Shown one piece after another: positions 20,068 through 35,000 of a stretch of 64,000 nucleotides of DNA. The position numbers were made by a program, and so were the translations under genes. This stretch comes from Mytilus galloprovincialis. Its lineage: Eukaryota > Mollusca > Bivalvia > Mytilida > Mytilidae. The DNA is taken from contig NC_134843.1 in assembly GCF_965363235.1 (NCBI RefSeq), forward strand, positions 992,001 to 1,056,000, read 5' to 3'. Positions within the stretch are counted from its first letter, which is position 1; every line of letters begins with the position of its first letter. A model generated the notes under the pieces. It saw nothing but the letters and a program-made list of their open reading frames with translations. It searched no databases and was not told the DNA's origin.

Positions 20068-23000
20068 TCATTTCCCTCTTTTATATGATCCTTTGGCTTT
20101 CTTCTTTGCTGATCCTTTTTGTTCTTCTTGCTGTAAAAATAAAAGTACCAAATTAGGAGTTTTGGATTGCTTTGAATTAGCAAGTTCTCCAAACTTTTAC
20201 ATGCAGTTTTATATATTCTTTGGCTGCAACTTTCTTTCAAGTAATCATAATTTAAAACATTACACAATCAAAGTTCTTGTTAACTTGGTAAATATTGCAC
20301 TTTTCTATCAGTGGGAAGTTAAATTAATTTGTACATTGTACCAAGCATTGGTTCATGTATAATACTGGAAAAGGGAAGATAACTGCAATTTTTAAAGAGG
20401 AATAGAACAATGACTTAGAACAGATATTTTATTCCTAGCATATATTTCATTGATAAACTTCTGGAAATGTGCATGGAATGTATGTATAGAATGTTATGAT
20501 CAATGCACTGTATTTTGTTTATCTCAAAGTTGGTGATAAACCTTGGAAGATTTAGATATAAAATCAGTAGCATTGGGTTTTGATTGCATTCCTTTCAATC
20601 TTTACCCACAAAACTTTACAGGGATTTAAAAGTAATGTCCCCATTGAATATAAAAATATCTTTTCAATGCATAGAGGATTATAACATAAATTAATATGAT
20701 GAGAATATTCATACTCTTGATACAAGGTATGAGGCTATCATGCCACAGCTCCTAATTTTATTTTCATATAGACAGAAAAATCTATTATTACATGCCTGTG
20801 TCCCTGTTTTGATCTAACCTACCTTTCTCTTTGTACTTGTTGTAGACACTACAGAGAAAAAGGAATCCAGTCTGCCCTGTGTTGATCCTTGTTTAGCTTT
20901 TTGTAACTTTTTAATACCATTCCTTATCCTGTCTTCACTGTAATATATATTTTTATTTAGACAGTACCATAATCTTCTTAAAATTAATTAAATGAGAGTT
21001 GGTTAACCACACATACTGTATGCAAGGTACTTTATATTTATCCCAAATTTACATTATATTCTGACCCAAATTTCATAAGTAGTTTTTATATGAAGTACAA
21101 TACACCATAACTAACTATTTTTAATTAGCAATGAAATAATAACTTTAATAAAACAAAACCTCTTCTTATGATTGATTTTTCCTTGAAGAATTCAAAGGAC
21201 TGGACCAAATGAATTTTCCAGAATCTCAATAAAGTGCTATTACTTTTCAAATCATTTTTGAAACTGATAGTCGTACAAGGGTGAAAAAATATACTTTTAA
21301 GTAAAAAATATTACATAGTAATTTTTCAATTAAGTCAATAAAATAATTAAAACTACTCTATTTCTTTTTTCACCCCTTTTCTAATTCCTGTATCAAGTCA
21401 GGAATATAACAGTTGTTATCCATGCTTTTGATGTGTTCACAGCTTTCCATTTTGGACTTTCGTTTTGAGATTTCCTCCGAGTTCGGTACTTTCATTATTT
21501 AACTTTTAATATTATTTACCTGAAGTTTTTCTTGTTAACCATATAATCTACTAAAGCTTCCTCATCAGGATCTGTCCATTTTAACTGGAAATAAAATATT
21601 ATACTGAAATCATGGGAATAATGTTGGTAAGACTGCTGAATTCAACAATGTGTAAGGCATCAGTATTTATCTTGAACCACTAACTCTTTCTTTTCCAAAT
21701 ATATTTTTAAAAGATATCACCCTCAAGAGTTGACATCAATGTGTGTGCTAAAATTACTTGTAACAAAGAAAAATGTCAAATCAGCTATTAGAATTGTTGG
21801 AGACACTCATATGCTATGTCAACAAAATAGATAGGGTTTGTTGAATCCATGCAACAAAGCGATATAAGTAATTCTAATGCAACAACGTTTGTAACGTTCA
21901 TTTTGATTGGATAACGTCACTTATTTACATGGCATCAATTGACAATTGATGCTATGGGACGTACGCACAAGCGCGGACGGCATATGATAGATTTTAAACA
22001 CATGTTTTAACGTTGTTTTCTGTCAGTTTCAGTAGAATGGAGATAACAATATTGTATTTTAAGCTCCGATGGCATCAATTGGGGATTTGATGGTCGCAAA
22101 TACCTGTTTACTGTCTCAGCTAACGCGTCACCAGTAAACTTAATTTGTGACCATCAAATCCCCAATTGATGCCATCGGAGCTTAAAATACAGTACAGTTA
22201 TCTCCTAATTAGTTTGATTTAATTTTCTTCCCTCTAAGGTCAGATTTGTTGATTAACTTTAAAATTAATCAAACTAATTAGCTATATTGCTTTGTTGCAC
22301 GGATTCAACCAACCCTATCTATTTTGTGAAATCAAAATCTTGGAAACTTGTCAACTAAGTGCTATATTGTTATCAGAATTATCTTTTGTTGATGTCATTG
22401 AATGATATCAAAGTTTAAATAACTGTTTGCAAGATGAGTCACAAGATATTTTTAAATTTACTTTTCCAAAACTAAGTTCAGAAAATAAGGCATAGAGCTA
22501 AACTTCAGTCATTTGGACAATCCCATGTTTATAAGCAGTCCTAAAATCATTAGTTCTTCCAGGTCATTAAAACAGGAGTTACTGGTCAATCCCAGCTTAC
22601 ATTGATATTCCTACACAAGGATGTTAGATTCTATATTGTTTAAATACCATCCATCTTTGTCAGATACATATTAGGGGAATATTATACAGTTACCAAGGTT
22701 ACAGGGGAGGTAATGACGTTGCTAACGTAAATTGTTATTTTTGCGACGTCAAACATTGACTTATCGGGAAAAGATGCAGTTTTTGGCTGATTTTTATCAT
22801 CCAAACTGATTTAATTGGAAGACAAGTTCATGAACCCCTCTTTTTTAAAATAACATTTGGTGTGATTACATAAGAAGATTATGTGTACCAATTTTCATGA
22901 AAAGTTAAATAGCACATTATTTTTTAAATTTAATTAATATACAGCAAAAAAAAAATGTTTTTCCTACATTCATGAACATTTGATAAATTTGAGTTGTTTG

Positions 23001-26000
23001 TAAAAACATAATGTTCAAATTTATGCAATATTTATATAACACATAAATCACAGATAATTTAGCAAAAAACAGCTTGTGTTTATCTTTTAAAACAAAAAAG
23101 TTATGTATTTCTATCAAAAGGAAAAATACGTTCACAAATCCATATTTTGAGGAAATATCTGAAATTTGAACCTCAATTTACTCAAAAAGAAGCACATGAA
23201 GGTATATTTTTTATTACATATTTCATTTAATCAGGTAAAAAATAGCCTGCATGCAAATTTTCATCAAAATTCAAATATGGGATCAAAACTGTATCATATG
23301 CCCTTAAATAAGGAGGAATGATGTTTTCCTTTCCCAACTACAGCTATTGTAACACCATTAATCATGGCAAAGCCCACAAATAATACATTTATCATAAACA
23401 CAGAACGTGTGAAGGACGGTGTCCAATGGTTTAAAGTTATATGGTACTTACATCTAATGTCTCTGGGTCTGTAACTTCAGGTTCCTGAAACAAACGTCTT
23501 GCCTCCTGCAAAGTTAAAGCTTATGATTATAATCAAAATAAGGACTACTTTAATATGTGCATTAAAAATCTAACTAAAATTCATTCTGATAATTTCTTAT
23601 GGACACACAAAAATGTATTTGATTTTATGTGAGAAGCAATTTGAGGTTTAAAGTTGAAAATCTCTGAAAAAGCTAAATCTTGTAGAACTACTTTTTTCCC
23701 CATAAAAACTGGTACAGTCGATTCCACTTAATTGCATACCGCTTAATAGCATAATTCGGTTAATTGCATACTTTTCTCCTGCACAAAACCATTTCCCATT
23801 CATCTAATGTTAAATTGTACGGTTATATGCATAGCCCCACAAGTGGCATTTCGGTTAATTGCATAGAAAATAATCGCTAGCTAGATATGCTTAGTTAAAA
23901 CTGACGAGATTTTTGACCGGAAACAGCAATTTGGTAAGTATATTTTTCTTGAATGCATCATAATTTTTGATATTATTTCACATTTACTTCTGTGTTATTT
24001 AAATAAAGTTTTAAAACAGTTTCTTTCGTGTTTATATGGTTATAAAAAAGGCCTCGATGTGTACACAGGTAAAGTTTCCCATATTCTATTTTAAGCCTCG
24101 AGGTCATAAAAATGTCAACCAGCTGATTATTGTAAAAACACAACCATTCTATGACCTTCTATCTCAAAAGGTGTTAATTATTGATTGCATTTCAAACATT
24201 GTTCATAGATTACATTTTGGGTGTATTTTTAAAACAATAACGCCTGCTAATTATCGATCATTATCCAATGTGCAATCTCGTAATTTGGCTAGGGGTGATC
24301 TACATTTATGTTAAATATTACAGGGCATTTATATATGGTTGAAGAATTTCATACATCAATCTTTCATTTTTAATATTTCTTGAAAAGAACATTAACTTAA
24401 AATTATCATATTTTCTCACTTTCAACACTCGTGACCAGCAAATAACCCGTGCAGGGCCCCATTACCTGTTAACTGCTTTGCAACTAACGAGGTTAAAGTA
24501 ACAGTTTTACATCACTGTGCAATCGGTAAATACTGCATATTAAAGGCAGTTCATTACACATTTATTGTATCAAATGATTATGAACTGTGTAGCATTGTTC
24601 AACAGTTTGTTTAATCAAAGCGTAACAATATAATTTGTACATCCGGGTCAAAGAAACAAATCTATTTTTAGAAAATTTTTATTTTCGTATCTCAGGTAAA
24701 GGAAAAGTCGGTACATAAATAAACCACAAACTAAAACTAAATGTGTTTATAAACTTTATTGAAAGAATAAATTGCATGACACTAGACAAATAACTTTTAT
24801 TAGAATAAATAATCATTCAATACGTAACTTGTAAGTGGATTATGGACGTTCATCTTTCTTCAGGATTTCCTTTACTGATCTGCACTATCGATGTTATTTA
24901 ACTCCGTATTTTGGCATTTCGGATATAAGCATACTCCGCTTTATTGCATAATTTCGTCTGACAAATAGGCTATGCAAATAACCGGAATGTACTGTATAGA
25001 CAAATGAATCTGGGCATATGCAAATTATGTGATTTACTTTTATGTATATTTGTTTTAAGTCACAAATGGCAAATCATATGTCCTTATTATTAGAATTGAA
25101 TGATAAAATCATTAAGGTAAAGGTGGTTTGAAGCTGTAACATACCTTGAACATCCAATCTTCTGGTACTGTGTATTTCTGTAAAGTAAAATAAACGATAT
25201 GCTTAAAGGACAATTTAAACATATGTGCAGCTAACAGATGCTACAAAAATGTACACATATAGAAAAGGAAGACGAATTAAATCTATAAGATCTCATTTCA
25301 TACCAAATTAAATTAATCATCTCAAAACACCATTTCATCAATTTGAAACAATTCAAGTGCATCTCTCTAACCTCATCATACCACAAAACAAGAATGTGTC
25401 CTCAGTACACGAATGCCCCACTCGCACTATCATTTTCCATGTTCAGTGGACTGTGAAATTGGGGTAAAAACTCTAATTTGGCATTAAAATTAGAAAGATC
25501 ATATCATAGGGAACATGTGTACTAAGTTTGAAGTCGATTGGACTTCAACTTCATCAAAAACTACCTTGACCAAAAACTTTAACCTGAAGCGGGACAGACG
25601 GACGAACGGACGAACGGACGCACAGACCAGAAAACATAATGCCCCTCTACTATCGTAGGTGGGGCATAAAAAGTCAGTTCCTTACATATACCAAACATAA
25701 TGCTATTTTCATGAAACCTTTGTTCAATTTTGAGATAAATCAAGTGGCATTACTCTAAAAAAAAATTGTAGCAAGAATGAAAATCAAACTTGGCAAGCAG
25801 GTAAAGCAGTAACTTTTTTGCCTCCAATATTTTAACAAAGAGAAAGATAACACCAAATTGTTCATATTCATCAAATTTTATTTTCCAATAGAAAAACACA
25901 TTTTGAGATTTTTTTCTTTTCTAATATAATTTTTCAACATACCAAACTTTATTTATCTTACACATGATTATTGACCTTGACCTTTAGAATTTTAGAATTC

Positions 26001-29000
26001 TAATAGAAAAGATTTTATCTGATGTAGCATCTTGGGAGTAACAACTTTTATACTTAAAAAGCTGAAACTTTGTTAGCGTAATTTATAATTTGTTTTCTGA
26101 GGTTTCAGTATATGACTAACAAATACTTGTTAATATCTGTGTCATTTTGGTCTCTTGTGAAGAGTTGTCTCATTGTCAATCATACCACATCTTCTTTTTT
26201 TATATTAGTTGTTATTTTGACCATGTTACCTTGCTGTCTAGATGTTTTAGGATTTCTTCAATACAATGATGCTGTTTGACTAAATCATATGCTCTCTTTG
26301 GTCCAATTCCTCTGATGGATTCACAATAGTCACAACCAAGTAAAATACATAAATCAATAAACTGAAATTAAAAACTTCAAGCAATTAAACAACGTAAACA
26401 TTAAGAAGACATGAAAAACTTTCAGCTACCAGAAAATATAAATTTAATATTCAATTTTCTATTGAATGAAAATTTCAACGACCAAACAAAGAGACTACTT
26501 TACTCTAGCAGTTGTCAGACATATCTGAATGCTCAGCATTACAATGCAATGAAATTTTTTTTAAATAAAATATTTATACATAAAATCCACCGAATATTTT
26601 AAATACCTCATCTTTGTTCATGCCCAATTCCTCCAAAACTTTCTGGTAATGAAATTCTTTTATTGGTAATTTTCTGAAATATAGATATAACATGCAGATA
26701 AATGTCCTCATGAAAACAAATGAAAATATTGAAAGCAATTAGACCTTATTCTTACCACATAACAAAATATTATCTGCAATTACAATAACTTTAAATATCT
26801 TTGATCCTGACCAAAAGTATAAAATTCAAATTTATTTGAGTCATTCATCTAAAGTTTATCTTATATTGAAGGCATCTCAATTGATGTCTGGTGCTCATAT
26901 ACTGTTACAAGGTCAACTCTATTTCCATTCTCTATGTTTGCAAAACAATTCAGTGCCATTAATGGTGTCATGTCTGATAAATGTCTGATAAATGTAAATT
27001 TAAACTATCTTTGAGTAGATCCTTAATGTTGTTATAATGTTATGGTCAAAGGTTGACTTTATAGTTGCCCTCAAAGGACTGATATGTATGACAAAAACAA
27101 TTCATGAAAAGTACCTTGCTTCAGCAACTGTTAGATTTCTCAACTGTACACTGGTTCCAAACGTAAGAGCATCCATATCTTCTGTACCAGTAGCGTATAC
27201 TTTACCAGCTTTAACTAAAACAGCACACTGAGCTTCAGCCTCACCAGGAGCCTACAATACAATTATTATCTTAGACAAACTTTCCTCATATTTTGTTTTC
27301 TCTGTATTAGGTCATGGGCATTTGTTGGTTTTCCATCCAGTGGGGGAATAGGGTATTTCAAAAACAACCGATATATATAGATCATATATTCAGAGATAAG
27401 CTTAGATTCCAATATATATGGGTTGTTTTATTCCCCGACTAGATGGAAAATCAACAAATATAAAGTATAAACAATTTCTATGATAAATCAAGCTGTATTT
27501 TTTAAGGTTCTACCTTTCCATAAGATCATATATATTCTGGGTCTGCTCTCGTCTTTTCAAAGGATTTTAAAACCTTTTCTGTGGCTTTTCAATGACAAAA
27601 CAAATGCTATATATATGCAAGATGAAAGTTGTAAATAAAGGTTAAAAAATAAGATACAGATATTTATTTTATAGTTTCTGAAGGATATCAAATTATTCTT
27701 TTAAATAGTGTTGGGTATCTGCTGGAAAGTTCCAATTGATTAATAAGAATAATTTGACTAAACTAAAGTACTTTAGAGTTGTCGATTATAAAAACATTAA
27801 ATAACTTTTATTCAAATAATGCAGGACTTATCTCTATATATAGTATTAACATTGATCTTAGGGCTATTCCAGAAAAAAATGTATGGGGGTGTTGGACGGC
27901 AGTTGATCTTTTTTTGCATGGGTGATGGGGGGAGGAGGAATTGAAATTGTGTGGGTAGTTGTTCTCCTACAAAACTTAATTAGATGGGTGGTTGTACCTA
28001 AAGAGAAGAAAATCTCTTTTTCAGTTGATAGAACCTTTAAATATCGATGGAAAACGTGTTTTATTCTGCAATTTTGTTTACTTTTTGCGCATATTAAATC
28101 CGTTGGATAATGCCCGAGCGTTTCGAATGGAACTGTATACGCATATCAGTGCTCCTAAAAGGGAGAGAGATACGAAGTGTCAGAGTAGTAACTGGTTTCC
28201 AGGATTTCTTTTTTAACTGTTCTCCCTAATATGACATGTTCGGTTACCAGATTGTTTACCGCATGGAAACAGTATGGCAGGACAGTGGGATGTTATCGCT
28301 GTTTGTTCCTGGCTCCAATCCAAAGGATTGGGGAAATTTGCGGAGTTTTTTATTTTTCTTTAAAAAGGAGGATTCAGTGAAAAAGACTGAAATTAAGAAA
28401 GCATTCTCACATCGTTTGTTAGGAACGCTGACAGTTATAGAACTTAAAAAAGTACTTAAGAAGTTCAACAGGTCAGGAATAACCACCAATTGGTGGATTA
28501 TACCTCAATTGACGTATAATCAACCAATTGAGGTATATTGGTATAGACCAATTGATGTATAATGCAAGTTTTTTGTAACTAAATGCTAGTGTGAGATAGG
28601 AGCATGATTTTGCAACTTGCAACCAATTTCATGACCCTTATTGAGTCCTCCGAAAGTTTCAGTTTTGTCAAAGCTTGCTGCATCTCTTGAGAATGCATGT
28701 GTACAACAATTCTTTTGTTGAAACATTTGCACTATTGACCATGATTGACTTTTGATAATGAAAGTCAAGTATTAACAAAGAGCTCCATTCACCTGTGGAG
28801 TTGTACTCATGATCACATGACTGCAGACAGTAATGATGTCCATTGACAGGTGATTACAGGTAAATATGCCAATCAAGAATTGACAAGATAACAATAGAAG
28901 AAACTTCAAATACAATTATTGACTAAATGCAATATGTTATGTCACTATACTAAACTAGGAATGTTTGACAAGTTTTCATACCATAATATGGTTTTAAGAA

Positions 29001-32000
29001 AACAATGCTCCATTTTAGTGGAATAATTTGTTTTGAAAAACAAAGAATTATACACCAATTGGTCTAGACTATTACATGTATATGTCATTTGGTGGATTAT
29101 ACGTCAATTGAGGTATAATCCACCAATTGGTGGTTATTCCTGACCTGTTCAATGTTTCATACACACGACAACAGAACAATCGAGCTGACATTCTTAAATT
29201 AGTAGACAAGGAGCTAGAAAACAGAAATCTAAAAGAAGACGACTTATTTGAATAAATTTGTTTAACACAACATCCAACATTATTTAACATCTGACAGCAG
29301 AAAATGAGGTTTCATGGGTTTATTTACATGGGTTTACAATACACATGTTAACCAGATAAAAAAGGAAATTGTTTTATTGCTGTTTTTCATCTTGACGGCT
29401 TTCACAATATTACAAAACAACCCGTTAAAACCAAACTTTAATTGTCAACATATTACTTCCTACAAACAAAGTTTGAATGTATATATAGTAATCACCCAGT
29501 GCTTTGGTCTGTTTGTGAATGTAAGCTTTTAAGTACCATTCTTTAACCATATATGATCAATGAAACTTTGCATTTGTCTTATACCACCTGAAGATGTGCA
29601 TCTGGCAAACTAATCCTGGTCCAAAGCATCCAAGGGGAGATAACTTATAGTGTGCAAACCCAAATCCTCCATATGAGACTTGTAACTGAATTTATACATA
29701 TGTTGAACAATATGACAGGTGCCACATGTTGGGCAGGATCTTACCCTTCCAGAGCACCTGAGATAACAATGTTTTTTGGGGTACATGTTGCTCTGTTTCA
29801 GTTTTCTAGTTGTGTTATATGTGGATTTCTGTTCATATATATCTTTTCACATTTTGTTTTCTTTATTTGCAATGGCTTGGCACAGCTATTTTTTTTCCAC
29901 ATTTGAGTTTGATTGACCCTTTTGGTATCTATTGCCTGCCTCTCTTTATGATGGATTATATTCTGTTACAGTGTTCCACCTGTACATGTAGTTAAAAATA
30001 TTTCTGCACGCACAGATGCTTCAAAGGATTATTTTAATATTTAAAAACACAAGTAGAATAATTTATAAAAGTTGAATTGAATATTTCTCAAGGATTTGAG
30101 CTGAAGGTCCACACCACTTAAATCATTTGAAATTAATGAAAATTTACCGCAGCTTTTAAAGAAATCACATCAGACAACAGCAATACAAAAAAACATCCAG
30201 AGGTCACCCAAACACTGTTTTAAATAATAAATGCAATATGATAGTTTTACGTTTATGTGTATATATATATATAGCATATTAATCTATTGTAATAAAAAAT
30301 TCATAATATCTAATAAAATTTGTAGATTTAGCTAACAAGGTCCTTATATTTGGATAAAGTAACATTTGTTCATAGTGGAAAGTTGTTTTATCGTTAAATA
30401 AGCTACAATTAAAAAATGCTTGCTAGTCTCTCTCTGTGATTACCTTTAGATAACTCTGGTTCATTTCCCAATCAATCTATCATGAAGGGAAGATAAATAA
30501 TACAAATTTCAATCATAGCCTTTTTCAAAAATGATGAACGGTTCTCTATATTGGTATGTAATCATTTTAAACGTTTCAAATTTATGAAATTATATTCGTA
30601 CATTAATGTTTTTGATACACCAATAACAAAAACTGAAATATATTGAATTGATACATAATGTAACTATTCAAATTTATATCAGAAACCTAAACTTAATTAT
30701 AAAATAATGAACCTGTTAAAGGGAGACAATACTCGCAAAACTTTTTCGAATTGGCACATAATACAACGGAATGTCACTCTTGCATACAAATGGCACATCA
30801 ATATAATTAATTAACTGTGCAATCGCGCTCCACCTTCAATGATGATTCTAAATTATAATTATAACCAAAAGTTGTTAATCTATAGATAGTAATTATAAAG
30901 ACTAATGAAATCTAACCCACTGTTTAAATATTTCTTTGCATTTTTTTAAAACTTCCTCAGTAAAATGCTTGAGCCACTCGACTTTCATAGCTCATAATTA
31001 ACGTTTTTACACAATATTTAAATAAAGTAGCTAAAGATTATTCGCTTCTCAAAGTGTAAGACGCAATAAAAATCGTATGCTTGCACCATCTTACCCAAAA
31101 ACAGATTTAATTAAGTTCTGAACATTTCAACATTTCTTCGTTAAAACCGGTTTTAGACAAATCACAAGTACGTGTTAAGATCCGACTAAATACCCATATC
31201 CAGATATCGTCAGGTAAATTTGCTAATATATATATATATACAGTTGGTTATTTTCATGACACTGACAGTGACTAGTACAAAACACATTTATGCACACATC
31301 TGCAATAAAAGTTATTTTTAATGCCAAGAGTATCAGGACAAAATATAAGCTGTTAAGCTTTAAAACCTAGTCACCAATAATTTATATCAAATATCTGATA
31401 TTGTCAAAAGTGCAAAAAAAGTTAAGAATTCTAAAACTTATTAACATACTGTCATCAATATAGCCACTTTCTGATATCAAAATGCATATAATTTTGGTTG
31501 CTTATTTGTGAACTTGAAAAAGCTAGCTTATACTTTTTAAAATTGTATGGGTAGTGGGGTCAAACTGAAAATGAATTGTATGGGTAGTTGTCCCATGATG
31601 AAATGTAATTTAGTGGGTGATGGGTATAAAAAAAAAGTGCCTTCCAACCCCCCCCATACATTTTTTTCTGGAATAGCCCTTATATTAACTCTACCTCTAT
31701 AAATGGGACTCCCATCAACTTCAGCAGTTCTTTACATTCTTCATTATGCTGCTTGGAAACTTTGACGAGACGACGATTGAATTTTTCTATGTTTTCTTCA
31801 TCTCCTGTAATTTTATTAACCTTTGTTAAATGAATTATTGATTTATGTAGGTCTTTCTTTTAAAATAAAGACAAAACTAGACAAAGGGAGTTAACTCATT
31901 TTTGTAAAGATGTCATTGATATTTTTGTATATATATTTTCGATATTGCTTAATTTATGTAATTCTCTTGACAAGATTACCATCATTTTGTATCTTGAATA

Positions 32001-35000
32001 TCTACAATCTTTACCCCAAAACAATGTCAGATTCAGTAAGAAAGAACATTAATGTGGGTAGGGACCAATTTTTACAAGAACCTTGTTCCATAACTCTTAA
32101 TGAACTGATTTCACAACTGTCAGAATCAATACAGAAATCACTATTAAAGCTTAACAATTGTGCATTAGTAAATTTGATTTGTATTGTATAATGTGGGGAA
32201 AAAAGTCAATTGCTTCCTAACAGCTGAGAGTTCTGTAACGTCTTGAACTACTGAAAAAACAATGAAAAATTGCAAAATTTGGAAGGCAGTCTATAGTTCA
32301 ATTCTTCAATGAAAAAAACTCAATACTTAGCTGACAAATTTGTATCAATTATGAAATACAACAATAATCTTAATGAAAACCCTGCTTGCTACATTTATGA
32401 TACTTGTTACATTGCTTTTCTTATTTTTTAAAACTCTATGGCATAATTAAACTTACAATCAAAGAGCAGAATGCTCTGAGGGATACGATTGCCATAGTTT
32501 CATTGACACATGTATAGCAATTCTGCCAACTTTTCATTAAGCAAATGCGTGAGATTTGGCCAAAATTTAAAAGAGGAAAAAAATAGATCCAAGGATACTG
32601 CCGCAAAAAAGCATGAACATGAGTGAGTCTCACGCATTTTTGGCAGCCCTGGTACAGCTGGATAATATTATTTATTTTCAAAACTAATTAAACTGCACAT
32701 GCAAAATGTAATAATCAGAATAGTCACTCAACTTTAAAATCCCGGATACAATACCATACAAGTGTATGAGCAACGTACTTATAGTGTTTTATTTTTGTAC
32801 TATCAATTCCAAGTTTACTTTCCACAGCAGTCACTGAGAAATGAGAGAAGGTATTTCACTTCGTATCTTATCACCGTTAATTCTAGGAGGAACCCCATTT
32901 CTAACTCTTTAAATATTAATTTCCTTTGGGTCAGTGGGCATGACTCCTTTCCGTACACACTCCTCTGTTTAAATTGAGATCGTTCTTAATATAATACGAC
33001 GTTTATCGACATCTAACAAGTTAATTTTCTTGACGAGTCGTACTGTATTTCAATTTTAACGGAAAATACTTCCGGAAGGGAGACAACTCGAAACGATAAT
33101 ATGGAAGACTCCATTTCGGCTGAAGGGGTGTTATAGGTAAACCCGTTACGATGTGGACATTTATTTTTATAATTTAAATGATGCATACGATTTAAAATTA
33201 TGCAACAACAATAACCCCCAATAGCAGACAGACAGAGAAATAATCCAACGAGTTTCAAATTAATCAATGAAGCGGGGAATCCAGAGCAACCACTCACTAT
33301 GATCTGATACCCCTTGAAATCAAGAAAACTATACGCATGCGCATTAATACATAAACAAACCCGCGACTTGCGATTTGGAACAAATACGTTTATTAAATGA
33401 TATGATGAATGGTTCTCCATTTCTTTATGAGAGTACAGTATCAAATATCAGTTTCATAACAGTAAAATATAGAAAAACTCCACTTCAGTTCTTATATGAC
33501 AGAAATAGAATTATCGGAATTCAGAGAACTCTCGCATTTATCAAAACTGGGGAATTCCCTCTGACATGTTTCTAAATTTATAAAAACACTAAATATAAAT
33601 ACTGCTTAATTTTGATTTTCCGTGTTGTTAAAAACACGCATATAAGTCAAGGGAAATATCAAACATGAAGATTATGAGAAGAACATTACATGAAAGTTGT
33701 TTATGTTCAATCCTTTTGCTTGTTTTTACCTTTTAAAGCAAGACAATCATAAGAATCTGAGATGTTGCTGAATGTTTAGAATAAAACGGTTGACGTGCAG
33801 CCCTGAGTCAACGGTAAAAGTCTACAGATTGCTTGAAAGCAATCGTATCCCAAAAATGTAATGCAGTTTTTATGATTATGTTACTTTATTTTATATTAAT
33901 TCAACAATATACCTGCTTCCTCTGCTTTCTCTAATGCTTTCTGTGCCTCCTCTCTTCTTTCTTTCCTCTTTTCTAACTGTAAATAAACATGTATGTTTTA
34001 ACAAGGTATTAGCTTCAGTAGTGTAATGTAAGATTTGTACTTTACACAGAACTATGTATATAGAAAGGAAAGTACATGTATATTGTTATAATTGAGACAA
34101 CTATCCACCAAAGACCAAGGATGTCAATAACAATAGCTCAGAATTGGGTTTCTAACAATTTGCAAATAGTGTATTTGATTTTGAGTTCTAATATACTAAT
34201 TCCTCTACTTTTGACAAGTTCACATAAAATCCAGTTTTTCCCTTAACCCTCTCCCTTTCACACCGGTACAGCTTACCGGTGAAACCAATTTCAAGATTTT
34301 TTGGGGGCATTTAGACTTGTTCCATCGCCATTTGCTGACGTCTGAGACTACTATAACACAGAGATTGTAGTCTCAGCTGACGTACAGATGTGGTTAAGGG
34401 CTCAAATTAATCCTCAGATAACCAGCAATGCGATTTAATGTGCATCAAACCTCTATCATTATTAGTTAATAAACAAGTCGCCCCTTACTGATGTGTAATA
34501 TTTCTGTAAAAATCATTTATTTTTCTTCGAATTTTGAGGAATATTCTCAAAAAGGAGTGTAAAGAAAACTGCTCTTTTAAGAGGATTTATGACTTTTTTC
34601 AATAACTGTGTAGTGAGTTTTTGAAGAATAGTATTAAATTAATAGTTCTAACTTGTACACTAGTTGCAAATGTAATTTTTAGTGTAGCAGCGCAATCACA
34701 AACTTGAAATGCATTAAAAATCCGAAGTCATTTCTTAAAGATATTATGAGAAAAGAGACAAAAACCGCTAAAATATTCTGAATTTTTTTTGCAAAGTTGA
34801 AATAGATGTAACAAAACAAGGTTTCGTAAGTGTTGCGGTATGATAAAGCTGAAAAACACTTTTGTTTGAAAAAAGGAACATGTATATTTCAATGAAAAAA
34901 TGACATTTTAAAGAGTGGATTCCTCCTAGATTTGCGTAAAAATCATGCATTTGGCAACAAAAAATTATCATCTGAACACATAATTCCAAAAAGAAAACAA

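Larger units (their letters stand above)
27861..31679. mobile_element. 3.8-kb TIR DNA element filling FEN1 intron 5
   Basis: Perfect 29-bp terminal inverted repeats (GGGCTATTCCAGAAAAAAAT, then GTATGGGGG) flanked by TTA on both sides (27858-27860, 31680-31682). A TTA duplication with GGGC ends suggests a PIF/Harbinger-like element, but I see no recognisable transposase; the family is uncertain. Its right end lies only about 15 bp from the FEN1 exon 5 donor. It contains an open frame (28236-28470, resuming at about 29149) and a second element inserted into that frame (28468-29148). A Penelope-like tail at 29700-29945 is a further insertion. Confidence 0.75.

Noticed and set aside
20000-20362. 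120-aa plus-strand ORF
   Set aside because: Antisense shadow of the last FEN1 exon and its 3' UTR.
24036-24314. 92-aa ORF as a pogo/Tigger transposase
   Set aside because: No HTH or DDE motifs; too short; not collinear with known transposases.
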